A stretch of 64,000 bases of DNA from Streptomyces sp. NBC_00094 (lineage in GTDB: Bacteria; Actinomycetota; Actinomycetes; Streptomycetales; Streptomycetaceae): assembly GCF_026343125.1 (NCBI RefSeq), contig NZ_JAPEMB010000001.1:4903501-4967500 (forward strand). The letters run 5' to 3'. Below the pieces are notes generated by a model. That model ran no database searches, had not been told where the DNA came from, and worked only from the letters and a program-made list of their open reading frames with translations. The position numbers were made by a program, and so were the translations under genes. Below, one piece after another: positions 8,664-17,108 of the stretch (position 1 is its first letter; each line of letters starts with the position of its first letter).

Positions 8664-8691
8664 CGTAACTCTTTCGAGTGACCGTCGTTGA
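8664..8691 (+). promoter_or_regulatory. Sigma-BldN promoter of bldM
   Basis: CGTAAC (8664-8669), 16 bases, CGTTGA (8686-8691). This is the -35/-10 pair and spacing that I recall for the sigma-BldN-dependent bldM promoter p1 of S. coelicolor. Position and orientation before bldM agree. Confidence 0.85.
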
Positions 8692-8824
8692 GTGTGCGGA
8701 GGCGGTTGAAGGAACAAGCGATCGGGCAGGTGTCCGAGAGCGTCAATCGCACAGGTGACGATACGTACCAGCCCTGGAGGCTCAAGGTGACGCGCAACAG
8801 CTGCGAGAGCCACGGAGGTCAGTC

Positions 8825-9436
8825 ATGACATCCGTCCTCGTCTGCGATGACTCCCCGCTTGCCCGAGAGGCGCTTCGCCGCGCGGTCGCGACCGTGCCCG
8901 GCGTCGAGCGTGTGACCACCGCGGCCAACGGCGAGGAAGTCCTCCGCCGCTGGGGCGCGGACCGCTCGGACCTCATTCTGATGGACGTGCGCATGCCCGG
9001 ACTGGGAGGTGTGGAGACCGTTCGCAGGCTGCTCTCCGCGGACCCGGGCGCCCGCATCATCATGCTCACGGTCGCCGAGGACCTCGACGGCGTCGCGCTC
9101 GCGGTCGCCGCGGGTGCGCGTGGCTATCTGCACAAGGACGCCTCGCGCGCCGAACTGCGGGCCACCGTCACCCAGGCGCTCGCCGATCCGACCTGGCGGC
9201 TCGCCCCGCGCCGGCTCCGTTCGGCCGAGATGGGCGCCGCGCCCACGCTCACCGCGCGCGAGATCCAGGTCCTCGAAGGCATGAGCCACGGCCGGTCCAA
9301 CGCGGAGATCGGGCGCGAGCTCTTCCTCTCGGAGGACACCGTCAAGACGCACGCCCGGCGCCTCTTCAAGAAGCTGGGCGCCTCGGACCGGGCGCACGCC
9401 GTCGCGCTGGGATTCCGCTGGGGCCTGGTGCGCTGA
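8825..9436 (+). CDS. bldM: BldM, atypical response regulator of development
   Basis: Response regulator of 203 residues that activates aerial growth genes as a homodimer and sporulation genes as a heterodimer with WhiI. A receiver domain (VLVCDDSPLAREALRRAV at the start, LILMDVRMPGLGG near residue 45) is followed by a LuxR/NarL helix-turn-helix (LTAREIQVLEGMSHGRSNAE from about residue 141). The phosphorylation-site aspartate is present, but BldM is known as an orphan regulator without a cognate kinase and may not need phosphorylation. GGAGG stands 6 bases before the ATG. Neighbours whiD, shbA and guaB match the known locus. Confidence 0.97.
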   Translation: MTSVLVCDDSPLAREALRRAVATVPGVERVTTAANGEEVLRRWGADRSDLILMDVRMPGLGGVETVRRLLSADPGARIIMLTVAEDLDGVALAVAAGARGYLHKDASRAELRATVTQALADPTWRLAPRRLRSAEMGAAPTLTAREIQVLEGMSHGRSNAEIGRELFLSEDTVKTHARRLFKKLGASDRAHAVALGFRWGLVR

Positions 9437-9589
9437 GTCGCAGGTCACCGGCCTTCTCCCCGTCCGCATCCACGTCCGTCGTGGGGTGGACGGGGCGGGC
9501 TTGTGTCACTTCCTCGCGGAATGCCGCATCCTTGAGATGTGGAGTTCCTCGGGGACGAGTCGGTCGAGCGGGAGGGGAGGGCGCGGGAG

Positions 9590-10282
9590 ATGAGTTCCGG
9601 CGCACCTGCTCATAACGCTTCGGTGCACAACTACGGACGCGGTGCCGCGAACGCAGAGGCGTCGGGGCACCATGGAGCGATGCGCGACGACGAGACCGTG
9701 GGTTCCCCCATGCCTGCCGGGCAGGGGGACATCGGCGCGCTCGTGCGCCGCGCGGTCGAGGGCGACGCGCAGGCCACGCACGACCTTCTGGCGCGCGTGC
9801 ACCCGCTCGCCCTGCGGTACTGCCGCACCCGCCTGAACCGGTTGCCCGGGGACGCCCGCCACTTCGTGGAGGACCTCGCCCAAGAGGTCTGTGTCGCCGT
9901 CCTGATGGCGCTGCCGCGCTACAAGGACACGGGCAGGCCCTTCGAGGCCTTCGTCTTCGCCATCGCCGGTCACAAGGTCGCCGACCTCCAGCGCGCCGCC
10001 ATGCGACACCCGGGGTCCACGGCCGTGCCCTCCGACGAGATGCCGGAGCGGCCGGACGACTCCCTCGGTCCCGAGGAGCGCGCGCTGCTCAGCGACGACG
10101 CCGAGTGGGCCAAGAAGCTGCTCGCCAACCTTCCGGAGAACCAGCGCGAGCTGCTCGTGCTGCGGGTCGCCGTCGGGCTGACCGCCGAGGAGACCGGGCA
10201 GATGCTCGGCATGTCCCCCGGGGCGGTCCGGGTCGCGCAGCACCGCGCGCTCAGTCGGCTCAGGGCGCTGGCCGAGCAGTAG
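9590..10282 (+). CDS. shbA: ECF-type sigma factor ShbA
   Basis: RNA polymerase sigma factor of about 230 residues with sigma region 2 (HDLLARVHPLALRYCRTRLN, then FVEDLAQEVCVAVLMALPRY) and region 4 (LPENQRELLVLRVAVGLTAEETGQMLGMSPGAVRVAQHRA, here described in two parts). In S. griseus the orthologue between bldM and guaB drives transcription of the principal sigma gene hrdB. I chose ATG 9590 because of the GGAGGGGAGG run upstream; an open frame from GTG 9539 and an internal ATG at 9680 are alternatives, as the first 30 residues look unstructured. The assignment rests on domains plus position. Confidence 0.85.
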   Translation: MSSGAPAHNASVHNYGRGAANAEASGHHGAMRDDETVGSPMPAGQGDIGALVRRAVEGDAQATHDLLARVHPLALRYCRTRLNRLPGDARHFVEDLAQEVCVAVLMALPRYKDTGRPFEAFVFAIAGHKVADLQRAAMRHPGSTAVPSDEMPERPDDSLGPEERALLSDDAEWAKKLLANLPENQRELLVLRVAVGLTAEETGQMLGMSPGAVRVAQHRALSRLRALAEQ

Positions 10283-10441
10283 GTCTTGCGCCGCGAAGTA
10301 AGCGTTGCCGGGGCCTGTCGGCCCTTTCGTACACGTACAAACGTCCAAAGCTTCTGGCTGATCTTGATCGTGGAATGAGACACGGCTTCGGCCCGTTAGC
10401 ATGGACATCCGCACCGATCAAGGCCATTTGGGGAAGGTGTC

Positions 10442-11944
10442 ATGACTGCAAACGTCGACGGAGTGCCCGAGAAATTCGCGACACTCGGGCTGACCTACGA
10501 CGACGTGCTGCTGCTGCCGGGCGCGTCCGAGGTCCTCCCGAACGCGGTCGACACCTCGTCCCGCATCTCCCGCAACGTGCGCGTGAACATTCCGCTGCTG
10601 TCCGCGGCGATGGACAAGGTCACCGAGTCCCGCATGGCGATCGCCATGGCGCGGCAGGGCGGCGTGGGCGTGCTCCACCGCAACCTGTCGATCGAGGACC
10701 AGGTCAACCAGGTCGACCTCGTGAAGCGCTCCGAGTCCGGCATGGTGACCGACCCGATCACCGTGCACCCGGACGCGACGCTGGCCGAGGCCGACGCGCT
10801 GTGCGCCAAGTTCCGCATCAGCGGTGTCCCGGTGACCGACCCGGCGGGCAAGCTCCTCGGCATCGTCACCAACCGCGACATGGCCTTCGAGTCGGACCGC
10901 AGCCGCCAGGTGCGCGAGGTCATGACCCCGATGCCGCTGGTCACGGGCAAGGTCGGCATCTCCGGTGTGGACGCGATGGAGCTGCTCCGCCGCCACAAGA
11001 TCGAGAAGCTGCCGCTCGTCGACGAGTCCGGCATCCTCAAGGGCCTCATCACGGTCAAGGACTTCGTCAAGGCCGAGAAGTACCCGCACGCGGCCAAGGA
11101 CGCCGAGGGCCGGCTGCTCGTCGGCGCGGCCGTCGGCGCCAGCCCCGAGGCGCTGGAGCGCGCGCAGGGCCTGGCCGCCGCGGGCGTCGACTTCCTGATC
11201 GTCGACACGTCCCACGGCCACAACAGCAACGCCCTGAACTGGATGGCGAAGATCAAGTCCAGCGTCGGTGTCGACGTCATCGGCGGCAACGTCGCGACGC
11301 GTGACGGCGCGCAGGCCCTGATCGACGCCGGTGTCGACGGCGTCAAGGTCGGCGTGGGCCCCGGCTCCATCTGCACCACCCGTGTGGTCGCCGGCATCGG
11401 CGTCCCGCAGGTCACCGCCATCTACGAGGCGGCGCTCGCCGCCCGCGCGGCCGGCGTCCCGGTCATCGGCGACGGCGGCCTGCAGTACTCCGGCGACATC
11501 GGCAAGGCGCTCGCCGCCGGCGCCGACACGGTCATGCTGGGCAGCCTGCTCGCCGGGTGCGAGGAGTCCCCGGGCGAGCTGCAGTTCATCAACGGCAAGC
11601 AGTTCAAGTCGTACCGCGGCATGGGCTCGCTCGGCGCGATGCAGTCCCGCGGCCAGGGCCGGTCGTACTCGAAGGACCGCTACTTCCAGGCCGAGGTGGC
11701 CTCGGACGACAAGCTCGTCCCCGAGGGCATCGAGGGCCAGGTGCCCTACCGCGGCCCGCTGGCCAACGTCCTGCACCAGCTCGTCGGCGGCCTCCGCCAG
11801 ACCATGGGCTATGTGGGCGCGGCCACCATCGAGGAGATGGAGTCCAAGGGCCGGTTCGTCCGGATCACGTCCGCGGGCCTCAAGGAGAGCCACCCGCACG
11901 ACATCCAGATGACGGTCGAGGCACCGAACTACAGCAGGAAGTAA
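10442..11944 (+). CDS. guaB: Inosine-5'-monophosphate dehydrogenase
   Basis: IMP dehydrogenase of 500 residues; oxidises IMP to XMP with NAD, the first committed step to GMP. N-terminal LTYDDVLLLPGASEVLP, a pair of CBS domains at about residues 95-215 (VTDPITVHPDATLAEADALC opens them), and the catalytic loop VGVGPGSICTTRVVAGIG with Cys near 309 are all present, as are the flap arginine-tyrosine region (SYSKDRYFQ) near 405. GGAAGGTG precedes the ATG at 10442. It ends at a strong hairpin before guaB3. GuaA for the next step lies about 18 kb downstream. Confidence 0.98.
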   Translation: MTANVDGVPEKFATLGLTYDDVLLLPGASEVLPNAVDTSSRISRNVRVNIPLLSAAMDKVTESRMAIAMARQGGVGVLHRNLSIEDQVNQVDLVKRSESGMVTDPITVHPDATLAEADALCAKFRISGVPVTDPAGKLLGIVTNRDMAFESDRSRQVREVMTPMPLVTGKVGISGVDAMELLRRHKIEKLPLVDESGILKGLITVKDFVKAEKYPHAAKDAEGRLLVGAAVGASPEALERAQGLAAAGVDFLIVDTSHGHNSNALNWMAKIKSSVGVDVIGGNVATRDGAQALIDAGVDGVKVGVGPGSICTTRVVAGIGVPQVTAIYEAALAARAAGVPVIGDGGLQYSGDIGKALAAGADTVMLGSLLAGCEESPGELQFINGKQFKSYRGMGSLGAMQSRGQGRSYSKDRYFQAEVASDDKLVPEGIEGQVPYRGPLANVLHQLVGGLRQTMGYVGAATIEEMESKGRFVRITSAGLKESHPHDIQMTVEAPNYSRK

Positions 11945-11955
11945 CACAGCGCGAC

Positions 11956-11999
11956 GCGTGGGGGCGGTTCCGGCATGTGGCCGGAGCCGCCCCCCACGC
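11956..11999 (+). terminator. Hairpin after guaB
   Basis: A stem of about 18 bp with one wobble pair and one bulge: GCGTGGGGGCGGTTCCGG pairs with CCGGAGCCGCCCCCCACGC around a short loop. There is no long T run, as is usual for Streptomyces terminators. Confidence 0.75.
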
Positions 12000-12050
12000 T
12001 TGTGTCGGGGATACTGGTAGGCGCAGACGTAGAGGGAAAGGCCACACATC

Positions 12051-13175
12051 GTGACTGAGATCGAGATCGGGCGCGGCAAGCGCGGCCGCAGGGCGTACGC
12101 GTTCGACGACATCGCCGTCGTACCGAGCCGGCGCACCCGGGACCCGAAGGAGGTCTCGATCGCCTGGCAGATCGACGCCTACCGCTTCGAGCTCCCCTTC
12201 CTGGCCGCTCCGATGGACTCGGTCGTGTCGCCGCAGACCGCCATCCGTATCGGCGAGCTGGGCGGCCTGGGCGTCCTCAACCTCGAGGGCCTCTGGACCC
12301 GGTACGAGGACCCGCAGCCGCTGCTCGACGAGATCGCCGAGCTGGACGAGGAGACCGCGACCCGCCGTCTGCAGGAGATCTACTCCGCCCCGATCAAGGA
12401 AGAGCTGATCGGGCAGCGCATCAAGGAGGTGCGCGACTCCGGTGTCGTCACCGCCGCCGCGCTCTCCCCGCAGCGCACCGCGCAGTTCTCCAAGGCCGTC
12501 GTCGACGCCGGCGTGGACATCTTCGTCATCCGCGGCACGACGGTCTCCGCGGAGCACGTCTCGGGCGCGGCCGAGCCGCTGAACCTGAAGCAGTTCATCT
12601 ACGAGCTGGACGTCCCGGTCATCGTCGGCGGCTGCGCCACGTACACCGCGGCCCTGCACCTGATGCGCACCGGCGCGGCGGGTGTCCTCGTCGGCTTCGG
12701 CGGCGGCGCGGCGCACACCACGCGCAACGTGCTGGGCATCCAGGTCCCGATGGCGACCGCCGTCGCCGACGTGGCCGCGGCCCGTCGCGACTACATGGAC
12801 GAGTCCGGCGGCCGGTACGTGCACGTCATCGCCGACGGCGGTGTCGGCTGGTCCGGCGACCTGCCGAAGGCGATCGCCTGTGGCGCCGACTCGGTCATGA
12901 TCGGCTCCCCGCTGGCCCGCGCCACGGACGCGCCCGGCAAGGGCCACCACTGGGGCATGGAGGCCGTCCACGAGGACGTGCCGCGCGGCAAGCTGGTCGA
13001 CCTGGGCATCGTCGGCACCACCGAGGAGATCCTCGCGGGCCCGTCGCACATCCCGGACGGCTCGATGAACTTCTTCGGCGCCCTGCGCCGGGCGATGGCC
13101 ACGACGGGCTACACGGAGCTCAAGGAGTTCCAGCGCGTCGAGGTCACGGTCGCGGACGCGCAGCACAAGCGCTGA
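12051..13175 (+). CDS. guaB3: GuaB3-family IMP dehydrogenase-related protein
   Basis: TIM-barrel protein of 374 residues from the actinobacterial GuaB3 branch of the IMPDH/GMP reductase superfamily. There are no CBS domains, as expected for GuaB3. Phosphate-binding Gly-rich segments are seen (VIADGGVGWSGDLPKAIACG; GADSVMIGSPLA), but the loop aligned to the catalytic GPGSICTT of guaB reads GFGGGAAHTTRN, so the usual cysteine is absent at that position. From memory, a cyanobacterial GuaB3 acts as a GMP reductase; whether that holds here is open. The start is GTG at 12051. It is in tandem with guaB, separated by a terminator. Confidence 0.93.
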   Translation: MTEIEIGRGKRGRRAYAFDDIAVVPSRRTRDPKEVSIAWQIDAYRFELPFLAAPMDSVVSPQTAIRIGELGGLGVLNLEGLWTRYEDPQPLLDEIAELDEETATRRLQEIYSAPIKEELIGQRIKEVRDSGVVTAAALSPQRTAQFSKAVVDAGVDIFVIRGTTVSAEHVSGAAEPLNLKQFIYELDVPVIVGGCATYTAALHLMRTGAAGVLVGFGGGAAHTTRNVLGIQVPMATAVADVAAARRDYMDESGGRYVHVIADGGVGWSGDLPKAIACGADSVMIGSPLARATDAPGKGHHWGMEAVHEDVPRGKLVDLGIVGTTEEILAGPSHIPDGSMNFFGALRRAMATTGYTELKEFQRVEVTVADAQHKR

Positions 13176-13189
13176 CCCGACGCACACGC

Positions 13190-13227
13190 GCGAGGGGCCC
13201 CGCACCGGGTGGTGCGGGGCCCCTCGC
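13190..13227 (+). terminator. Terminator after guaB3
   Basis: A perfect 17-bp stem, GCGAGGGGCCCCGCACC (13190-13206) with GGTGCGGGGCCCCTCGC (13211-13227), around the tetraloop GGGT, 14 bases after the guaB3 stop. Confidence 0.9.
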
Positions 13228-13242
13228 CGTGTGCGCGGCGGA

Positions 13243-13296
13243 TTACCGGGCAGCCTTCTTCGCCCCTCCGGAGGGCGGCGGAACGGGCTGGCTCAT
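13243..13296 (-). CDS. Possible 17-residue peptide gene
   Basis: A minus-strand frame MSQPVPPPSGGAKKAAR with TAA stop, preceded by a GGGGGGA run at ribosome-binding distance. It sits downstream of the small membrane protein gene on the same strand and just beyond the guaB3 terminator. The composition (Pro-rich, then basic) is peptide-like, but so short a frame can arise by chance. Conservation in other Streptomyces would decide. Confidence 0.2.
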   Translation of the reverse strand: MSQPVPPPSGGAKKAAR

Positions 13297-13347
13297 GGCG
13301 CCGATCCCCCCAGGGACGGGTGAAGTGAGGTCGTACGGGAACGGGCG

Positions 13348-13614
13348 TCAGCCGATGAGTGCCGCGATGAGCGGCGCGAGGATCATGCCGAGTCCGACCA
13401 GGGCCGCCAGCCCGCCGGCCCAGCGGATGCCGTAGGCGGTGGCGATCCTGTCGGGCGGGCCGAGGTCCCCCCGGGCGTGTGCGCGCAGCTGGAGGTTGCT
13501 CAGCTGCCGGGCCTCCAGCCGGACGGCGCAGTTCTTGACGTTCAGCGCGAGGCACAGGCCGGCGACTCCTGCCGTCAGGAAGAACGTGACGAGCAGAAGG
13601 ATGAGGAAGAACAC
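13348..13614 (-). CDS. Small two-helix membrane protein
   Basis: 88 residues. A first hydrophobic helix at 2-24 (MFFLILLLVTFFLTAGVAGL), a central polar segment rich in Arg and Gln (residues 28-55), and a second helix at about 65-87 (WAGGLAALVGLGMILAPLIA). I do not recognise a named family. It is isolated between guaB3 (convergent) and the nucleotide-sugar dehydrogenase gene. Codon usage is typical of the genome, and the frame is intact, so I take it as a real conserved-hypothetical gene. Confidence 0.7.
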   Translation of the reverse strand: MFFLILLLVTFFLTAGVAGLCLALNVKNCAVRLEARQLSNLQLRAHARGDLGPPDRIATAYGIRWAGGLAALVGLGMILAPLIAALIG

Positions 13615-13719
13615 GAAAGCCCCCGGGACGGTGCGCGCGTGGAACGGTGCGCGCGGAGGTCCCGGAGGCTAGCAGTGGTGCATGACGACGGCATAGGGGT
13701 TTCCGGGCCGGGGCCGGCC

Positions 13720-14961
13720 TCAGAGGCGGTGCGCGGCGCCGGCGGGGGTGGCGCCGCGAGTGTCGAGGAGGAGTTGGGCCTTGACCGAGAGGCCCTGGAG
13801 GTCGTACGTGCGGTGGTGCTGGAGCAGCACCGTCAGGTCGGCGTGGGCGGCGGCCTCGTAGAGGGAGTCCGCGCGGGGGACGGGGAGCTCCCGGACGCGC
13901 CAGTCGGGGACGTGCGGGTCGTGGTAGGCCACGGCCGCGCCGAGGTCCATGAGGCGGCGGGCGATCTCGTCGGCGGGGGAGCCCTGGCGGTCGGGGAGGT
14001 CGGGCTTGTACGTGATCCCGAGCAGCAGGATCCGGGCGCCGCGGGCCGACTTGCCGTGCTCGTTGAGGAGGGTGGCGGCGCGCTGGACGACGTACTGGGG
14101 CATCCGTTCGTTGACCTGGCCGGCGAGTTCGACGAGGCGGAGCGGGCGGTGGGCGCCGATCGTGTCGACGGAGGCGCCGTGGCCGCCGACGCCGGGGCCG
14201 GGCCGGAAGGCCTGGAAGCCGAAGGGCTTGGTCTCCGCGCAGCGGATGACGTCCCAGAGGTCGACGCCGAGCTCGTGGCAGAGGACCGCCATCTCGTTGA
14301 CGAGGGCGATGTTGACGTGCCGGAAGTTGGTCTCCAGGAGCTTGACCGTCTCGGCCTCGCGCGGGCCGCGCGCACGGACGACCTTGTCGGTGAGCCGGCC
14401 GTAGAAGGCGGCGGCGGACTCCGTGCAGGCCGGGGTGAGGCCGCCGATGACCTTGGGGGTGCCGGCGAAGCCGTGCGTACGGCTTCCGGGGTCGAGGCGG
14501 CCGGGCGAGTACGCGAGGTGGAAGTCGCGGCCGGCGCGGAGTCCCGAGCCCGCTTCGAGGAGCTCGCGGAGGAGGCCCTCGGTGGTGCCCGGCGGGACGG
14601 GGGACTCCAGGAGGACGGTGGTGTGGGGGCGCAGCCGGGCGGCGAGGGCGCGGGCCGCGTCCGTGACGGCGGTGAGGTCGAGGGCGCGGTCGGGGCCGAG
14701 GGGGGTCGGCGCGCAGAGGACGGCGGTGCGGACGCGGCCGAGTTCGGCGGTGTTCGTGGTGGGCCGGAAGCCGCCCGCGAGCATCCGGCGGATCTCCGGC
14801 GCGGTGAGCGAGCCGTCGACCGGGGACCGGCCGGCGGCGAGTTCGGCGACGGGACGGGGATCGGTGTCGTAGCCGATGGTGTCGACGCCTGCGGCGGTGG
14901 CGGCCTGGGCGAGGGGGAGTCCGTGGTGGCCGAGGCCGATGACGGCGAGATCAGCGGGCAT
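13720..14961 (-). CDS. Nucleotide-sugar dehydrogenase homologue lacking the catalytic cysteine
   Basis: 413-residue member of the UDP-glucose/GDP-mannose (WecC-like) 6-dehydrogenase family, which makes nucleotide-activated uronic acids by two NAD-linked oxidations. The NAD-binding GLGHHGLPLA near residue 9, YSPGRLDPG near 151, and the Lys/Asn segment VKLLETNFRHVNIALVNEMA near 206 are present. The motif that should read GVGGHCIPVDP instead reads GVGGHGASVDT, with Gly at about residue 263 where the nucleophilic Cys belongs. Without that Cys the second oxidation should not work. No sugar-polymer genes lie nearby. It could be an alcohol-forming dehydrogenase, a binding protein or a decayed enzyme. 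Confidence 0.88.
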   Translation of the reverse strand: MPADLAVIGLGHHGLPLAQAATAAGVDTIGYDTDPRPVAELAAGRSPVDGSLTAPEIRRMLAGGFRPTTNTAELGRVRTAVLCAPTPLGPDRALDLTAVTDAARALAARLRPHTTVLLESPVPPGTTEGLLRELLEAGSGLRAGRDFHLAYSPGRLDPGSRTHGFAGTPKVIGGLTPACTESAAAFYGRLTDKVVRARGPREAETVKLLETNFRHVNIALVNEMAVLCHELGVDLWDVIRCAETKPFGFQAFRPGPGVGGHGASVDTIGAHRPLRLVELAGQVNERMPQYVVQRAATLLNEHGKSARGARILLLGITYKPDLPDRQGSPADEIARRLMDLGAAVAYHDPHVPDWRVRELPVPRADSLYEAAAHADLTVLLQHHRTYDLQGLSVKAQLLLDTRGATPAGAAHRL

Positions 14962-15045
14962 GGGGGTGGGCCGTCCTTCCCAGTAGCCGGAGGGAGCGCG
15001 ACGCGCAACCCCGGTGGACAGAACGAGGTGAGCGCAATGTCAGAC

Positions 15046-15065
15046 TAGGCGTAAATATGACCGAT
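15046..15065. promoter_or_regulatory. Motif shared with the whiD upstream region
   Basis: TAGGCGTAAATATGACCGAT; see the match at 8503-8522. It lies in the 222-bp divergent gap, 85 bases upstream of the dehydrogenase gene and about 120 upstream of glpD, so it could serve either. On the minus strand it is followed by TAGTCT, a plausible -10 element. Confidence 0.5.
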
Positions 15066-15183
15066 ATGCGGCATTGTGGGGCCGAAGGTCATCGAGTGTT
15101 ATCCACAGGGTGGCGGCGAGGCGGTGGCTGAACTCAACGGACCGGGCCAGAATCGAGGCGGGGGACGACGGGAGGCAGCAGCC

Positions 15184-16890
15184 GTGAGGACAGCGACACT
15201 GGGACCCGCCGAGCGCGCCGAGGCGCTCGCGGCCATGGCGGAGCGCGAGTTGGACGTGCTGGTCGTCGGCGCCGGAGTGGTCGGCGCGGGCACCGCTCTC
15301 GACGCCGTCACGAGAGGACTCTCCACCGGCATCGTCGAGGCCCGTGACTGGGCCTCCGGCACGTCGAGCAGGTCGAGCAAGCTCATCCACGGCGGCCTGC
15401 GCTACCTGGAGATGCTGGACTTCGCGCTCGTACGGGAGGCACTCAAGGAGCGCGGACTGCTCCTGGAGCGGCTCGCACCCCACCTGGTGAAGCCCGTCCC
15501 CTTCCTCTACCCGCTCCAGCACAAGGGCTGGGAGCGGTTCTACGCGGGCTCGGGCGTCGCGCTGTACGACGCGATGTCCCTCTCCTCGGGCCACGGCAGG
15601 GGCCTGCCCACCCACCGCCACCTCTCCCGGCGGAACGCCCTGCGGGTCGCGCCCTGCCTCAAGAAGGACGCCCTGGTCGGCGCCCTCCAGTACTACGACG
15701 CCCAGATGGACGACGCCCGCTTCGTCACCACCCTCGTGCGCACCGCCGCGGCCTACGGCGCGAAGGCCGCCAGCCGGGCCCGGGTCGTCGGCTTCCTGCG
15801 CGAGGGCGAGCGGGTCGTCGGCGCGCGCGTCCAGGACGTCGAGTCCGGAGGCTCGTACGAGATCAGGGCCAAGCAGATCGTCAACGCGACCGGCGTGTGG
15901 ACGGACGACACCCAGGCCCTCATCGGCGAGCGCGGCCAGTTCCACGTCCGCGCCTCGAAGGGCATCCATCTGGTCGTGCCCAAGGACCGCATCCACTCGA
16001 CCACCGGGCTCATCCTGCGCACCGAGAAGTCCGTGCTGTTCGTCATCCCCTGGGGCCGGCACTGGATCGTCGGCACCACCGACACCGACTGGGACCTCGA
16101 CAAGGCCCACCCGGCCGCGTCCAGCGCCGACATCGACTACCTCCTGGAGCACGTGAACACGGTGCTCGCCACCCCGCTCACCCGGGACGACGTCCAGGGC
16201 GTCTACGCGGGCCTGCGGCCCCTGCTCGCGGGCGAGTCGGACGCCACGAGCAAGCTCTCGCGCGAGCACACCGTCGCCCACCCGGTCCCCGGCCTGGTCG
16301 TGGTGGCCGGCGGCAAGTACACGACGTACCGCGTCATGGCCAAGGACGCGGTCGACGAGGCGGTCCACGGCCTCGACCAGCGCGTGGCCGCCTGTGTCAC
16401 CGAGGACATCCCGCTCCTCGGCGCGGAGGGCTACCGGGCCCTGTGGAACGCCCGGGCCGGAACGGCGGCCAGGACCGGGCTGCACGTCGTCCGGGTCGAG
16501 CATCTCCTCAACCGGTACGGCTCGCTGACGGAGCAGATCCTCGACCTGATCGCCGAGGACCCCGGGCTCGGGGAACCGCTCGCGGCGGCCGACGACTACC
16601 TGCGCGCCGAGATCGTGTACGCCGCCTCGCACGAGGGTGCGCGCCACCTCGACGACGTCCTCACCCGGCGGACCAGGATCTCCATCGAGACCTTCGACCG
16701 GGGCACGCGCAGCGCACGCGAGTGCGCGGAACTGATGGCGCCCGTCCTGGGCTGGGACGCCCACCAGATCGACAAGGAGGTCGAGCACTACGAGAAGCGG
16801 GTCGAGGCCGAACGCGAATCGCAGCGGCAGCCGGACGACCTGACGGCGGACGCCGCACGGCTCGGGGCGCCGGACATCGTGCCGATCTGA
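15184..16890 (+). CDS. glpD: Aerobic glycerol-3-phosphate dehydrogenase
   Basis: FAD enzyme of 568 residues that oxidises sn-glycerol-3-phosphate to dihydroxyacetone phosphate and passes electrons to quinones at the membrane. The FAD-binding VVGAGVVGAGTALDAVTRGL is near residue 23, SSKLIHGGLRYLEMLDFALV follows, and GGKYTTYRVMAKDAVDEAV near 378 closes the FAD domain; the C-terminal DAO_C domain spans about 405-530. I chose GTG 15184 (VRTATLGPAERAE) because GGGAGG stands 8 bases upstream; an upstream frame to 15076 lacks a ribosome-binding site. No glycerol uptake genes are adjacent. Confidence 0.95.
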   Translation: MRTATLGPAERAEALAAMAERELDVLVVGAGVVGAGTALDAVTRGLSTGIVEARDWASGTSSRSSKLIHGGLRYLEMLDFALVREALKERGLLLERLAPHLVKPVPFLYPLQHKGWERFYAGSGVALYDAMSLSSGHGRGLPTHRHLSRRNALRVAPCLKKDALVGALQYYDAQMDDARFVTTLVRTAAAYGAKAASRARVVGFLREGERVVGARVQDVESGGSYEIRAKQIVNATGVWTDDTQALIGERGQFHVRASKGIHLVVPKDRIHSTTGLILRTEKSVLFVIPWGRHWIVGTTDTDWDLDKAHPAASSADIDYLLEHVNTVLATPLTRDDVQGVYAGLRPLLAGESDATSKLSREHTVAHPVPGLVVVAGGKYTTYRVMAKDAVDEAVHGLDQRVAACVTEDIPLLGAEGYRALWNARAGTAARTGLHVVRVEHLLNRYGSLTEQILDLIAEDPGLGEPLAAADDYLRAEIVYAASHEGARHLDDVLTRRTRISIETFDRGTRSARECAELMAPVLGWDAHQIDKEVEHYEKRVEAERESQRQPDDLTADAARLGAPDIVPI

Positions 16891-17108
16891 CGGGACGTCC
16901 GTGACGGGGAGCCTTGGCGGGACGTCCGTGTCGTCCGGAATCCTGCGGGAACCTGAGGGGTGTCCGGGGGCGTCGTCATCCCGGAGTGCGGACCCGGGGG
17001 AGGCAGTGGTCCCGAGGTGAGGGACAATGGCCTCTCTTCCAGGGCGGGTTACCGCAGCACGCGGGAAGCGGCAGACGCGGCGAAGATCAGGGATCGCAGA
17101 GGGGACGC

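Larger units (their letters stand above)
8392..8824. other. whiD-bldM divergent regulatory region (433 bp)
   Basis: No gene seen. The part from about 8490 to 8590 is unusually AT-rich for this genome. It holds a 20-bp motif shared with the region before glpD (8503-8522) and, nearer bldM, the sigma-BldN promoter (8664-8691). The untranslated leader of bldM from that promoter would be about 125 bases. Confidence 0.8.

Noticed and set aside
9945..10105. Plus-strand frames in a second phase over shbA and guaB
   Set aside because: Arg/Ala/Pro-rich shadows caused by high GC; the real genes have full motifs.
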